The notes below the pieces were generated by a model. The model was not told the origin of the DNA and ran no database searches. It saw only the letters and a program-made list of their open reading frames with translations. A stretch of DNA of 24,385 nt from Bacteroidales bacterium (GTDB taxonomy: Bacteria > Bacteroidota > Bacteroidia > Bacteroidales > UBA932): NCBI GenBank assembly GCA_016295455.1, contig JAEDLE010000030.1:1-24385 (forward strand), given 5' to 3'. Each line of letters starts with the position of its first letter. Position 1 is the first letter of the stretch. Position numbers and translations under genes: made by a program. Shown one piece after another: positions 1 through 5,939 of this stretch.

Positions 1-71
1 ATATTTCGTCGCGAGAATTCCCATAAACAACCCGCCGGATCAAATACCCTCAATTCAAATACTTATCTGCA

Positions 72-299
72 ATGACCATATTATTGTCGCTGGCCGGTCT
101 GGGACTGATAGTCCTGGGCGCCTTGATGCTGCTCGCCTTCGCCGCGTATATGTTTTCCTGTTCAATAAACTCTGATGAATATGACAAGCCTTTTCCTAAT
201 ACTCATCGTGACAGTCATCCTCAACTGCATATGGCTGAACAAGATATCATCCCGCATGGGAGTGCCTGCCCTTCTGGCCTTCATAACAGCGGGCGGTGA
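72..299 (+). CDS. Small hydrophobic ORF upstream of antiporter remnant, uncertain
   Basis: A 75-codon frame begins with one clear membrane helix (residues 2-28, rich in Leu, Ala and Gly), followed by a polar tail that loses any coding look. From codon 37 it overlaps, in another frame, the antiporter remnant at 181-345, so its second half is probably translational shadow. Its present stop at 299 lies just beyond the inferred deletion junction near 290, so the native C-terminus may have been different. It could be a small membrane protein encoded just ahead of the antiporter, or a chance frame. I do not recognise a family. Confidence 0.25.
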   Translation: MTILLSLAGLGLIVLGALMLLAFAAYMFSCSINSDEYDKPFPNTHRDSHPQLHMAEQDIIPHGSACPSGLHNSGR

Positions 300-345
300 G
301 GCCCTTCCGCAGGCAGGAGACCGGCTGGTGATACTCAAAACTTAG
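181..345 (+). pseudogene. Internally deleted NhaP2/CvrA-type cation:proton antiporter remnant
   Basis: This 54-codon frame joins two pieces that belong at opposite ends of one protein. Residues 1-38 form the first membrane segment of the CPA1 potassium/sodium:proton antiporter family, with the KISSRMGVPALLAFITAG signature that normally leads into a second helix. Residues 39-54 read GGEALPQAGDRLVILKT, which fits the end of a TrkA-C (RCK_C) domain, the usual C-terminus of NhaP2-type antiporters. The roughly 450 or more residues in between are missing, and the frame is preserved across the junction near 285-295. It cannot transport. The family call rests on motif memory of both ends; the deletion is an inference and could in principle be an assembly collapse. 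Codon use matches the neighbours. Confidence 0.55.
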
Positions 346-368
346 TTTTGCAGGACAGAGTTACCCTG

Positions 369-878
369 TCAGCCGTAAACTTCCTCTATCTCAGCTATGA
401 ATATGGTATGGAGACCGCCACCGGGACGGTCATTATACCAAGTTGAGAGGAGTTCCGGTGCCGTAAAGTTGTCCGGACTCATTGCACTCCTGAAAAGCTT
501 GCGGCATACAAGCGTGAGCCTGGCCTCACAGAACCCAACGGTGCCACCTTCCATTGAGACCGGGTGGAGCCCGGCTTCGGCAACCTTGTCACAATCCCGC
601 CCTGACAGGCTGCCGCAAAGCTGCAATGCCTTGCGGCAATCTTCACCGAAAAAGCTGAGGGTCAACTTTTCATTGTCCTCGATAAAACCGTATGTGTAGC
701 GCTCGGGCCTGATGAAGACAACTGCAACAGGCCTGTTCCACAACCATCCCAGGCAGCCCCAAGAGGCTGTCATGGTATTGAACTTGTCTATGGTGCCGGC
801 GCTCACCAACATCCATTCTTTCCCGATAAGCTTGAAAACATCCTCATTGGCGAGGATACCTATATCTTGTTTATTCAT
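369..878 (-). CDS. Flavin reductase family protein (FMN-binding split barrel)
   Basis: A 169-residue protein with the layout of small flavin-reductase-like FMN-binding domains. The N-terminus (residues 12-45) reads DVFKLIGKEWMLVSAGTIDKFNTMTASWG, the stretch that in this family lines the FMN site (T-x-S/A-W-G). It is followed by the conserved GWLWNRPVAVVFIRPERYTY segment and then the LTLSFF strand. Such proteins bind FMN and may reduce it with NAD(P)H or act as flavoprotein modules; the substrate cannot be read from sequence. Length is normal for the Bacteroidales version (160-190 residues). It ends next to the antiporter remnant and converges with it, so it appears to be a single-gene unit. 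No convincing promoter with a normal leader was found upstream; TAAAGGTA at 883-890 would leave almost no leader. Confidence 0.85.
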   Translation of the reverse strand: MNKQDIGILANEDVFKLIGKEWMLVSAGTIDKFNTMTASWGCLGWLWNRPVAVVFIRPERYTYGFIEDNEKLTLSFFGEDCRKALQLCGSLSGRDCDKVAEAGLHPVSMEGGTVGFCEARLTLVCRKLFRSAMSPDNFTAPELLSTWYNDRPGGGLHTIFIAEIEEVYG

Positions 879-950
879 GGGTTAAAGGTATGAAAAATCA
901 TTGTAAGGACTATGCAAATGGAATGGAAAACATTTCGGCGGACAGGTTGA

Positions 951-1121
951 CACCCATACTCTTTTGGAAATCAGGTAAAGGAAAGGATGGTCGCACCATT
1001 CCGGGACCTCGAAGCCGAAGGCATCACTACCGTGCTTGGAGGATTCCGTGCACACTCTCAGGCGATCCTCGCCAAGAGTTTGTCATCTCCCAAAACTGAA
1101 TCGCAAGCCGCCTGTCAGTGA
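951..1121 (+). pseudogene. Unidentified coding remnant
   Basis: Between flavin reductase and the anti-sigma gene, the plus strand has a short open frame following a TGA at 948-950. Its centre (about 966-1095) reads like genuine protein: KERMVAPFRDLEAEG then ITTVLGGFRAHSQAILAKSL, with the GC-rich third positions typical of the neighbouring genes. An ATG lies at 987. The last codons overlap antisense to the 3' end of the anti-sigma/barrel gene and are probably not meaningful. I do not recognise the family. The lack of an upstream coding portion and the small size suggest a 3' remnant rather than an intact gene, but a chance frame is possible. Confidence 0.25.
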
Positions 1122-2366
1122 GAACATCAGGGGGTTCTCTGATCGGTAGGTCTGAAGCATATGGCTGTCAGAGGGTAGTCGCCAGCTGATTTGAGGTTCG
1201 AGATACAGTCCGGTTCTTTCATTCAAGTTCAGTTGCAAGCCGCCTGCGCCAAGCAGGGACAGTCCGAATCTGTCTTTTGAGATGGGAGTGCCGTCAAGCG
1301 CAGCCTTGAGGCAAAACTCGCCCTCAAAGCCGCAGCCCAAATAGACGTCCAGCCAGCCTATGTCGGCAACAGTCCAATCAAGACGCACAGGAATACCCAG
1401 ATAATGAGCACGTTGCGTCATTTTTCCGGGAATGGCGAAAGTAAAGCGGGACGTATATAGCGAGTAGTCCAGTCCGGTGACAAAGTTCAGCCTGTCCGCG
1501 AGCGGAGCCCTTGCGGAGAGACCCAGTCTAAGAGGCATTTCGTGGGAGCTCTCATTGAGAATGTCGCCTCCCGGTTGATTCACACCGTGGTTTCCTCCAG
1601 AATTGAAATCTCCCATATTGATGGGGTCATCACCCTTTGTCCCGATTCCCTGAATAAACGGGCTTACCAATGAGGCAACCAGGCCGCCAGCGGCAACTAT
1701 ACCCACAGCAGGAGCCACTTTGAGGTTCAAAACTTTTGCAGGAGCCCTTTCCGGTTTATATGGCGACGTGACAGCAGGAGCAGCGGCATCCCCATCTGCC
1801 GCCACTCCATCGCTACTGCCTGGCTCATCTGCCTCTGCAATATCATAACCACATACAACATCAGCGTCAGATTCTCCTGAAGCAGTCACACGGACGCCAT
1901 CTGCTTCATCCGTACAAGCGACAAGCCCGGAATCAACTGCCTCATTCCCACCGGTGGCATCACCGGAATCAACAGTCTCATCCACGTCGGTTAAGACACC
2001 GGAAAACGCAATCGAATCCACATCGGAATCCCCAACGGAAACGTCACCTGAACCTCCAAGCTCAACCGCAGCGCCGGCAAAACCAGAATCTCCCTCACCG
2101 CCAATTGCCTCAGCGACAGTTCCCCGGGCGGGATGCACAACCTGAAAGCCATCCCCAGGCTCCGCAGGTCTGTGAAGGAGCAGTACGGCTGCCAGCACTG
2201 CAGCCACGGCAGGGATGGCCAGCCACAACTGAGGGACACGCTTACGCCCGGGAGCCTCCGCAGCGGCATCCCGACGGGAGCGGAACTCGGCATAGACGCT
2301 CTCCGGAAGTGTCCATTCAGACTCTTCCATTTTTTCCCTGACTATTTCTTCCCACTTCCTCATCAT
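1083..2366 (-). CDS. Dual-membrane-spanning anti-sigma factor with C-terminal beta-barrel
   Basis: This 427-residue protein has an architecture that spans both membranes. Residues 1-46 are a charged cytoplasmic segment (MMRKWEEIVREKMEESEW) of the size that binds ECF sigma factors. Residues 47-65 form one inner-membrane helix with no signal-peptide cleavage site. Residues about 70-210 are a low-complexity, strongly acidic Asp/Ser/Gly/Ala linker. Residues about 278-427 are beta-strands of a small outer-membrane barrel ending PLMFSLTGGLRFSFGR. This matches the Dma class described in Bacteroides thetaiotaomicron, where such proteins hold a sigma factor and influence outer-membrane vesiculation. 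The start overlaps the sigma stop codon (ATGA), implying translational coupling. The target and signal are not known from sequence. The previous annotation of such genes is usually just 'outer membrane beta-barrel protein'. Confidence 0.8.
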   Translation of the reverse strand: MMRKWEEIVREKMEESEWTLPESVYAEFRSRRDAAAEAPGRKRVPQLWLAIPAVAAVLAAVLLLHRPAEPGDGFQVVHPARGTVAEAIGGEGDSGFAGAAVELGGSGDVSVGDSDVDSIAFSGVLTDVDETVDSGDATGGNEAVDSGLVACTDEADGVRVTASGESDADVVCGYDIAEADEPGSSDGVAADGDAAAPAVTSPYKPERAPAKVLNLKVAPAVGIVAAGGLVASLVSPFIQGIGTKGDDPINMGDFNSGGNHGVNQPGGDILNESSHEMPLRLGLSARAPLADRLNFVTGLDYSLYTSRFTFAIPGKMTQRAHYLGIPVRLDWTVADIGWLDVYLGCGFEGEFCLKAALDGTPISKDRFGLSLLGAGGLQLNLNERTGLYLEPQISWRLPSDSHMLQTYRSENPLMFSLTGGLRFSFGR

Positions 2367-2920
2367 CCCTGTTCCTTCAAGTATTGATGTATCTTTTCCT
2401 TGAGTTCCTTTCTGGCTTTGGCCAGCGTGCTCGTTGAAGATCTCTCGCTGATTCCTAGCATCTTACCTATTTCCTGGTGTGAATAACCCTCGATGCAGTA
2501 CAGGTTGAAAACCGCCCTTCTCATATCCGGCAGCCGGGAAATCCACTCCATCAATTTCTCCCCGGGAATCTCGGCCAACTCCTCCACTGCCGGTTCCGGT
2601 ATATTGTCCTGAGTACTGAAATCCACGCTGACCATACGCCAGTTCTGCCTCCGGACACGGTTGAGTGCCTTGTTTATGGCTATACGGCTGATCCAGGCAT
2701 AGAGTGAGCCTTCGCCAGTGTATTTGAAGGTATTTATCCTGTCAAGCGCCCGCAGCAGAGTTTCGAGCATCAGGTCCCTGGCGTCATATTCATTTCCGAG
2801 ATATCGCCGGCAGAGTTTATAAAGCCTCACTGCATATCTCCTATACAGTTCATCCTCAGCCATTCTGTCTTTCCGTGAGCAGTACCCGGCAAGTGTCTGC
2901 TCATCCAATTCACTATACAC
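2363..2920 (-). CDS. ECF-type RNA polymerase sigma factor
   Basis: A 185-residue sigma-70 family factor with only regions 2 and 4. Region 2 is at about residues 23-95, with YRRYAVRLYKLCRRYLGNEY, the DARDL core-binding motif and the SLYAWISRIAINKALNRVRR -10-binding helix. Region 4 is at about 125-180, with LPDMRRAVFNLYCIEGYSH then QEIGKMLGISERSSTSTLAK as the helix-turn-helix. The start codon is GTG: an in-frame TGA directly precedes it and no ATG exists near the N-terminus. The stop overlaps the start of the downstream anti-sigma gene by four bases. A -7 box TATATTTG lies 21 bases upstream. It should direct polymerase to a regulon controlled by the membrane-spanning partner encoded next to it; the regulon is not visible here. 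Confidence 0.93.
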   Translation of the reverse strand: MYSELDEQTLAGYCSRKDRMAEDELYRRYAVRLYKLCRRYLGNEYDARDLMLETLLRALDRINTFKYTGEGSLYAWISRIAINKALNRVRRQNWRMVSVDFSTQDNIPEPAVEELAEIPGEKLMEWISRLPDMRRAVFNLYCIEGYSHQEIGKMLGISERSSTSTLAKARKELKEKIHQYLKEQG

Positions 2921-2941
2921 TCACGCCTTGATCAGATGGTC

Positions 2942-2949
2942 CAAATATA
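2942..2949 (-). promoter_or_regulatory. -7 box for the sigma/anti-sigma pair
   Basis: TATATTTG on the minus strand is an exact match to the Bacteroidetes TAnnTTTG element and sits 21 bases ahead of the GTG start. No clear -33 TTTG is seen at the usual spacing. It lies just past the stop of the upstream lipoprotein gene, so the sigma gene can be read alone as well as by read-through. Confidence 0.5.
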
Positions 2950-2956
2950 ACCAATC

Positions 2957-3400
2957 TCAGTTAATCAGTAACGACGCAGGCAGCCTGACCAGCGAATAAG
3001 TCGCGGCAATACCGTCACAGTTGCAGGCCATCAGCGCCATACTCTCCCCGGTAATTGTGCCCATATACTCCAGCAGGGACTGGTCCGCAGCCGTTCTGAA
3101 CAGACCGAAACTGTCTGACGCGGACCACCTTGCTTCAAGTGTAATGCGGTTAATGGCCAGCAGTCCTTCTATTCCGGTTTCCACGACACACTGCGCCCCG
3201 TCATTCTCGAACTGCAGAACGATGTACCCGGTCCTGTCCTCAAGTTCACCGTCGGTTCCGTTCTGAGTCTTTACGGGATATTTCCCGGTCCAGAAATAGT
3301 CCGAGGAATATGGTTTCTCAGTTTCCTCCTTGGTACAGGAAGCGAATGTCAGGCACACCATGCCCAACACTGCAATTGCATATTCAGCTATAGTTTTCAT
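2957..3400 (-). CDS. Small hypothetical lipoprotein
   Basis: A 147-residue protein with an SPII signal peptide: MKTIAEYAIAVLGMVCLTFASC, with Cys22 as the lipidation site after FAS. The mature part is about 125 residues, with an SSDYFWTGKYPV segment, a beta-rich middle (GYIVLQFENDGAQCVVETG) and a C-terminal region containing MALMACNCDGIAATYSLVRL. This resembles small periplasmic or surface lipoproteins of the lipocalin-like type common in Bacteroidales, but I do not recognise a named family. It is co-oriented with the sigma gene, whose start is 36 bases downstream, and lies next to the outer-membrane relic at 3425-3586. Confidence 0.75.
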   Translation of the reverse strand: MKTIAEYAIAVLGMVCLTFASCTKEETEKPYSSDYFWTGKYPVKTQNGTDGELEDRTGYIVLQFENDGAQCVVETGIEGLLAINRITLEARWSASDSFGLFRTAADQSLLEYMGTITGESMALMACNCDGIAATYSLVRLPASLLIN

Positions 3401-3424
3401 TGTTTAAGAATGTCCTTCTGCCCT

Positions 3425-3586
3425 ATAAACACACAAAACCCGGAAATGCGTCTCCGCAGAACTGAAAATTTTCGCGGAAACACTCTCGGACGTTTCTTCA
3501 TGGCAGGAATTTCGTTCAACTTCGGCAAGATGAACGCCAGGAAGAACTCCACCGCCTAGAGCGCGCTGCTGAATATGCAGTACTGA
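3425..3586 (+). pseudogene. C-terminal relic of an outer-membrane beta-barrel family protein
   Basis: The plus strand encodes a recognisable barrel C-terminus: NTQNPEMRLRRTENFRGNTL, then GRFFMAGISFNFGKMNA, then RKNSTA, an in-frame TAG (3557-3559), and SALLNMQY followed by TGA (3584-3586). The ending fits the last strands and tail of the TonB-dependent-receptor-like 'outer membrane beta-barrel family' (PF14905 type), whose tails typically read AQ-x-A-x-x-NM. The TAG therefore most simply replaces a CAG glutamine codon. No upstream part of the gene is present; the preceding bases are antisense to the lipoprotein gene. It is a dead fragment wedged between two minus-strand genes. A minus-strand frame across 3404-3643 is its shadow. 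Confidence 0.65.
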
Positions 3587-3596
3587 TACCGCGCCT

Positions 3597-4058
3597 CTAA
3601 TCCCACTCCACTGTGACCGGGCACTCTGTGCGGTCTCCGTCAAGAGTCCATTTATCCTTTACCAGGAGCAGGCTGTAGTTGACCCTGCGGTCATAATGAA
3701 TGGTACGGGTACTGCCGTCAGGAAGGTTCAGGATGAAGTCGTCATCATAATCGGATTCACCGTCCAGTTCCCCGAAACTGAGCATCCGGAGACCATCCTT
3801 GCAGATAAGCTGAAGTCCCTTGAAATCAGGCATATAAGTCTTTGTATCCGGCATTGCAAGTACATAGATACGGTTCCTGAATTCAAGCGAGAGCCTGTCC
3901 CCGACAAAAAGCGGCGACTCGGAATCCAACAGGTCATTGCCATCTCCGTCAACCACGGAAATGGTGAGTACCACAGGATAGAAATCCACTTCCCTCGCAC
4001 AGCCTGCGACAGTCATGACCAGGAAAAAAGCAAGGATTGCCTTGTATATATCATTCAT
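3597..4058 (-). CDS. Hypothetical Bacteroidales lipoprotein
   Basis: A 153-residue lipoprotein with signal peptide MNDIYKAILAFFLVMTVAGC, lipid on Cys20. The mature protein has features I associate with a recurring Bacteroidales lipoprotein group of unknown function: a VVDGDGNDLLD segment near residue 36, a TKTYMPDFKGLQL middle, a FGELDGESDYDDDFILNLPDGS acidic stretch and a C-terminal KDKWTLDGDRTECP. No enzymatic motif is seen. It lies 103 bases downstream of the GH35-type gene in the same direction and shares with it 13 identical bases around the start codon. It might be cotranscribed with that gene. Confidence 0.8.
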   Translation of the reverse strand: MNDIYKAILAFFLVMTVAGCAREVDFYPVVLTISVVDGDGNDLLDSESPLFVGDRLSLEFRNRIYVLAMPDTKTYMPDFKGLQLICKDGLRMLSFGELDGESDYDDDFILNLPDGSTRTIHYDRRVNYSLLLVKDKWTLDGDRTECPVTVEWD

Positions 4059-4161
4059 CGGTATCTCAAATAACCGGATAAAAGATGCAAGTCAATCCAT
4101 TTTTGTTGCATATGCCCACTCCATCACAAGGACGGAGCCTTTCCTGCGCCGGAAGTCACCG

Positions 4162-5856
4162 TCAATAGGTATAGAGCCTGAAGCGCTGCAGTCTGAACGT
4201 GCCGCAAGGGATGCGGATATGCCTGCCCTGATGGGTCTGATCTCCGTTCAGACGCCGTATTTCAGTTATCGCACCATCTTTGACATCGACCTCTGCGCAG
4301 TAGGCGATTCCGACTTTGGAAGAGTCTTCCGCACTGAAAGTCAAGACTGTACCGCTGCCGGCAAGGAGGTAGTCATATTCCCCCAGACGCAGCAGCATGC
4401 AGGAGGCTTCGGGCCAATGACCTTCCTTCGAACGAGGGTCCCAGCCGAGGCTGAAGTCGTGATTTACATGGACTTTTATGCCGTCAGGAGTCAGGATCGA
4501 AGCTTCTCTGTGGCCATCATCCAGCAGCACCGCATCCATATCGTCGCTCCCCTGCCTTGCGAGCACCAGCTCTTCTATGCTGTTCATCAATGAATATGCA
4601 GACGCGATCGGTGAGAGCCTGTCTGTGACCCTGGTATATGCATTCAGCTGGTCGTCGGCACTCATGTCAGTGTTCCTCCAGTCGTTGCCAGAGTCTCCGG
4701 TAAGAAGAGGACAGTCTTCGATGCTGAACGGGCAGAAGCCCATCGCATCGTGATGTCCGTAGGCATACAGGGCATAATGTGCGGCCTTGTCCTCAAGCCT
4801 TATCTCAGGTATGAAGAGCGGGTTGTCGGCAAGATGGTAGCGTTCCATCCATCCGGTCACCCCACTGTCGTAAATATCCACGCCCAGCACATCTATCGAC
4901 GGCGCAGCGCAGTGCCATATATCCTTTAACTGAGCCAGTGGCCCGCCTGAAGGATACTGTCCCGGAAGTCGTCCACGGCTGTCTAAAGCCACATTCACGT
5001 ACATAGGCAGATTGAGTATCTCCTTGCCTGCACGGGCGAGTTCCCCGGTATAACGGGCATAGGTCCAGGTCTGGAAAATCTCTTCGGCATATATGTCATC
5101 CCCGAAGAACTGAGGCCAGCTCAGGCCCTCGCCACTCTCCCCCATCCTCCCGGCAATATGCGGATGCAGGCTCTCCCGGTGGGATTCCAGATATGACACA
5201 AGTTCCTGTGGCACAGGAGAATGATAGAGAGAGTCGGCGATCGGGCAATAATCCCGCGGGACGTTGATCATACCCATCTCGTTCTCCACCTGCACCATTA
5301 CCACGGTATGCTGCCGGTCGTTGTCGCGGAGATACTCCATCACCCGGCAGAATGCCTTTCTGTCAGCCTGGAGAACGGTTGGGCTAAGGGCACAGGCCTC
5401 CTCTACGGGACTGCCGTCCGGCAATATCGCCCTCGGAAATCTACCGGTGTCTCTCTTGAACCATTCCGGTGCATAGCAGCTCATACTGTTCTTCCACGCC
5501 CCGAACCATAGCAGCACCACCCTCAGGTCATGCTCCCTTGCCCGGAACACTATCCCGTCCAGAATGCTGAAGTCGAACCGGTCTTCCTCCGGCTCTATGA
5601 GTTCCCACGACAGGGGCACAAGCACGGTATTAAGGCCCAGCCTTTCAAGATGCGGGAATATCCGCGCCAGGTCCTCCGGGCTTGATGCCGAGGAGTTTCC
5701 GAGTTCTCCGCCTATGATGAGCATAGGCTTGCCGTCAACTACCAGAGTCGCGTGGCTGCCGTGGTTTTCGAGTATCGGAAGAGGACAGGAATGCTCCCCG
5801 CTGCAGGAACACAGGAGGAGCATCGTAAACAATGGGTAAAAGAGTCTGGCTTTCAT
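4162..5856 (-). CDS. GH35-like (DUF5597-type) glycosidase lipoprotein
   Basis: From the ATG at 5856 the protein has 564 residues and begins MKARLFYPLFTMLLLCSCSG, an SPII signal with Cys18 the likely lipidation site; an upstream ATG at 5880 would put eight polar residues before the signal and falls in the promoter. The catalytic barrel follows: LVVDGKPMLIIGGELGNSSA (about 38-57), NTVLVPLSWELIEPE, VLLWFGAWKNSM (about 114-125), the acid/base motif VQVENEMG (Glu193) and the nucleophile in NPLFIPEIR (Glu351). YPSGGPLAQLKDIW and GFCPFSIE are also typical of the DUF5597-bearing beta-galactosidase-like enzymes, and the C-terminal beta-domain extends to FRLYTY. It probably removes galactosyl or related residues from plant glycans at the cell surface or in the periplasm. 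Substrate is inferred from family only. Confidence 0.85.
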   Translation of the reverse strand: MKARLFYPLFTMLLLCSCSGEHSCPLPILENHGSHATLVVDGKPMLIIGGELGNSSASSPEDLARIFPHLERLGLNTVLVPLSWELIEPEEDRFDFSILDGIVFRAREHDLRVVLLWFGAWKNSMSCYAPEWFKRDTGRFPRAILPDGSPVEEACALSPTVLQADRKAFCRVMEYLRDNDRQHTVVMVQVENEMGMINVPRDYCPIADSLYHSPVPQELVSYLESHRESLHPHIAGRMGESGEGLSWPQFFGDDIYAEEIFQTWTYARYTGELARAGKEILNLPMYVNVALDSRGRLPGQYPSGGPLAQLKDIWHCAAPSIDVLGVDIYDSGVTGWMERYHLADNPLFIPEIRLEDKAAHYALYAYGHHDAMGFCPFSIEDCPLLTGDSGNDWRNTDMSADDQLNAYTRVTDRLSPIASAYSLMNSIEELVLARQGSDDMDAVLLDDGHREASILTPDGIKVHVNHDFSLGWDPRSKEGHWPEASCMLLRLGEYDYLLAGSGTVLTFSAEDSSKVGIAYCAEVDVKDGAITEIRRLNGDQTHQGRHIRIPCGTFRLQRFRLYTY

Positions 5857-5877
5857 CGGTATCTGATATCGTTCAGC

Positions 5878-5885
5878 CAAATATA
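5878..5885 (-). promoter_or_regulatory. -7 box for the GH35-like gene
   Basis: TATATTTG on the minus strand exactly matches TAnnTTTG, 21 bases from the chosen ATG at 5856. An ATTG lies about 22 bases further upstream, a weak -33. The box overlaps the alternative start at 5880, which supports the downstream start. Confidence 0.5.
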
Positions 5886-5939
5886 GTAATCCTCAAATAA
5901 TACTTTGCAATCTTCGTCAAAACGGACTGCCTTTTCCCG

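Noticed and set aside
336..350. CAAAAC-TTA-GTTTTG hairpin past the antiporter remnant
   Set aside because: The stem is AT-rich and short with no U-tract; not enough to call a terminator.
883..890. TACCTTTA as a -7 box for flavin reductase
   Set aside because: It has one mismatch and would place the transcription start on the start codon.
1954..2145. Ser/Thr/Pro/Glu-rich plus-strand frame
   Set aside because: It is the antisense image of the acidic low-complexity linker of the anti-sigma/barrel gene.
3404..3643. Seventy-nine-codon minus-strand frame
   Set aside because: It overlaps the next lipoprotein gene and is the antisense shadow of the outer-membrane barrel relic at 3425-3586.
4092..4175. 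Minus-strand frame reading FRRRKGSVLVMEWAYATKMD then stop, in the gap after the GH35-like gene
   Set aside because: It looks faintly like a protein C-terminus, but it is short, overlaps the GH35 stop region in another frame, and matches no family I know.
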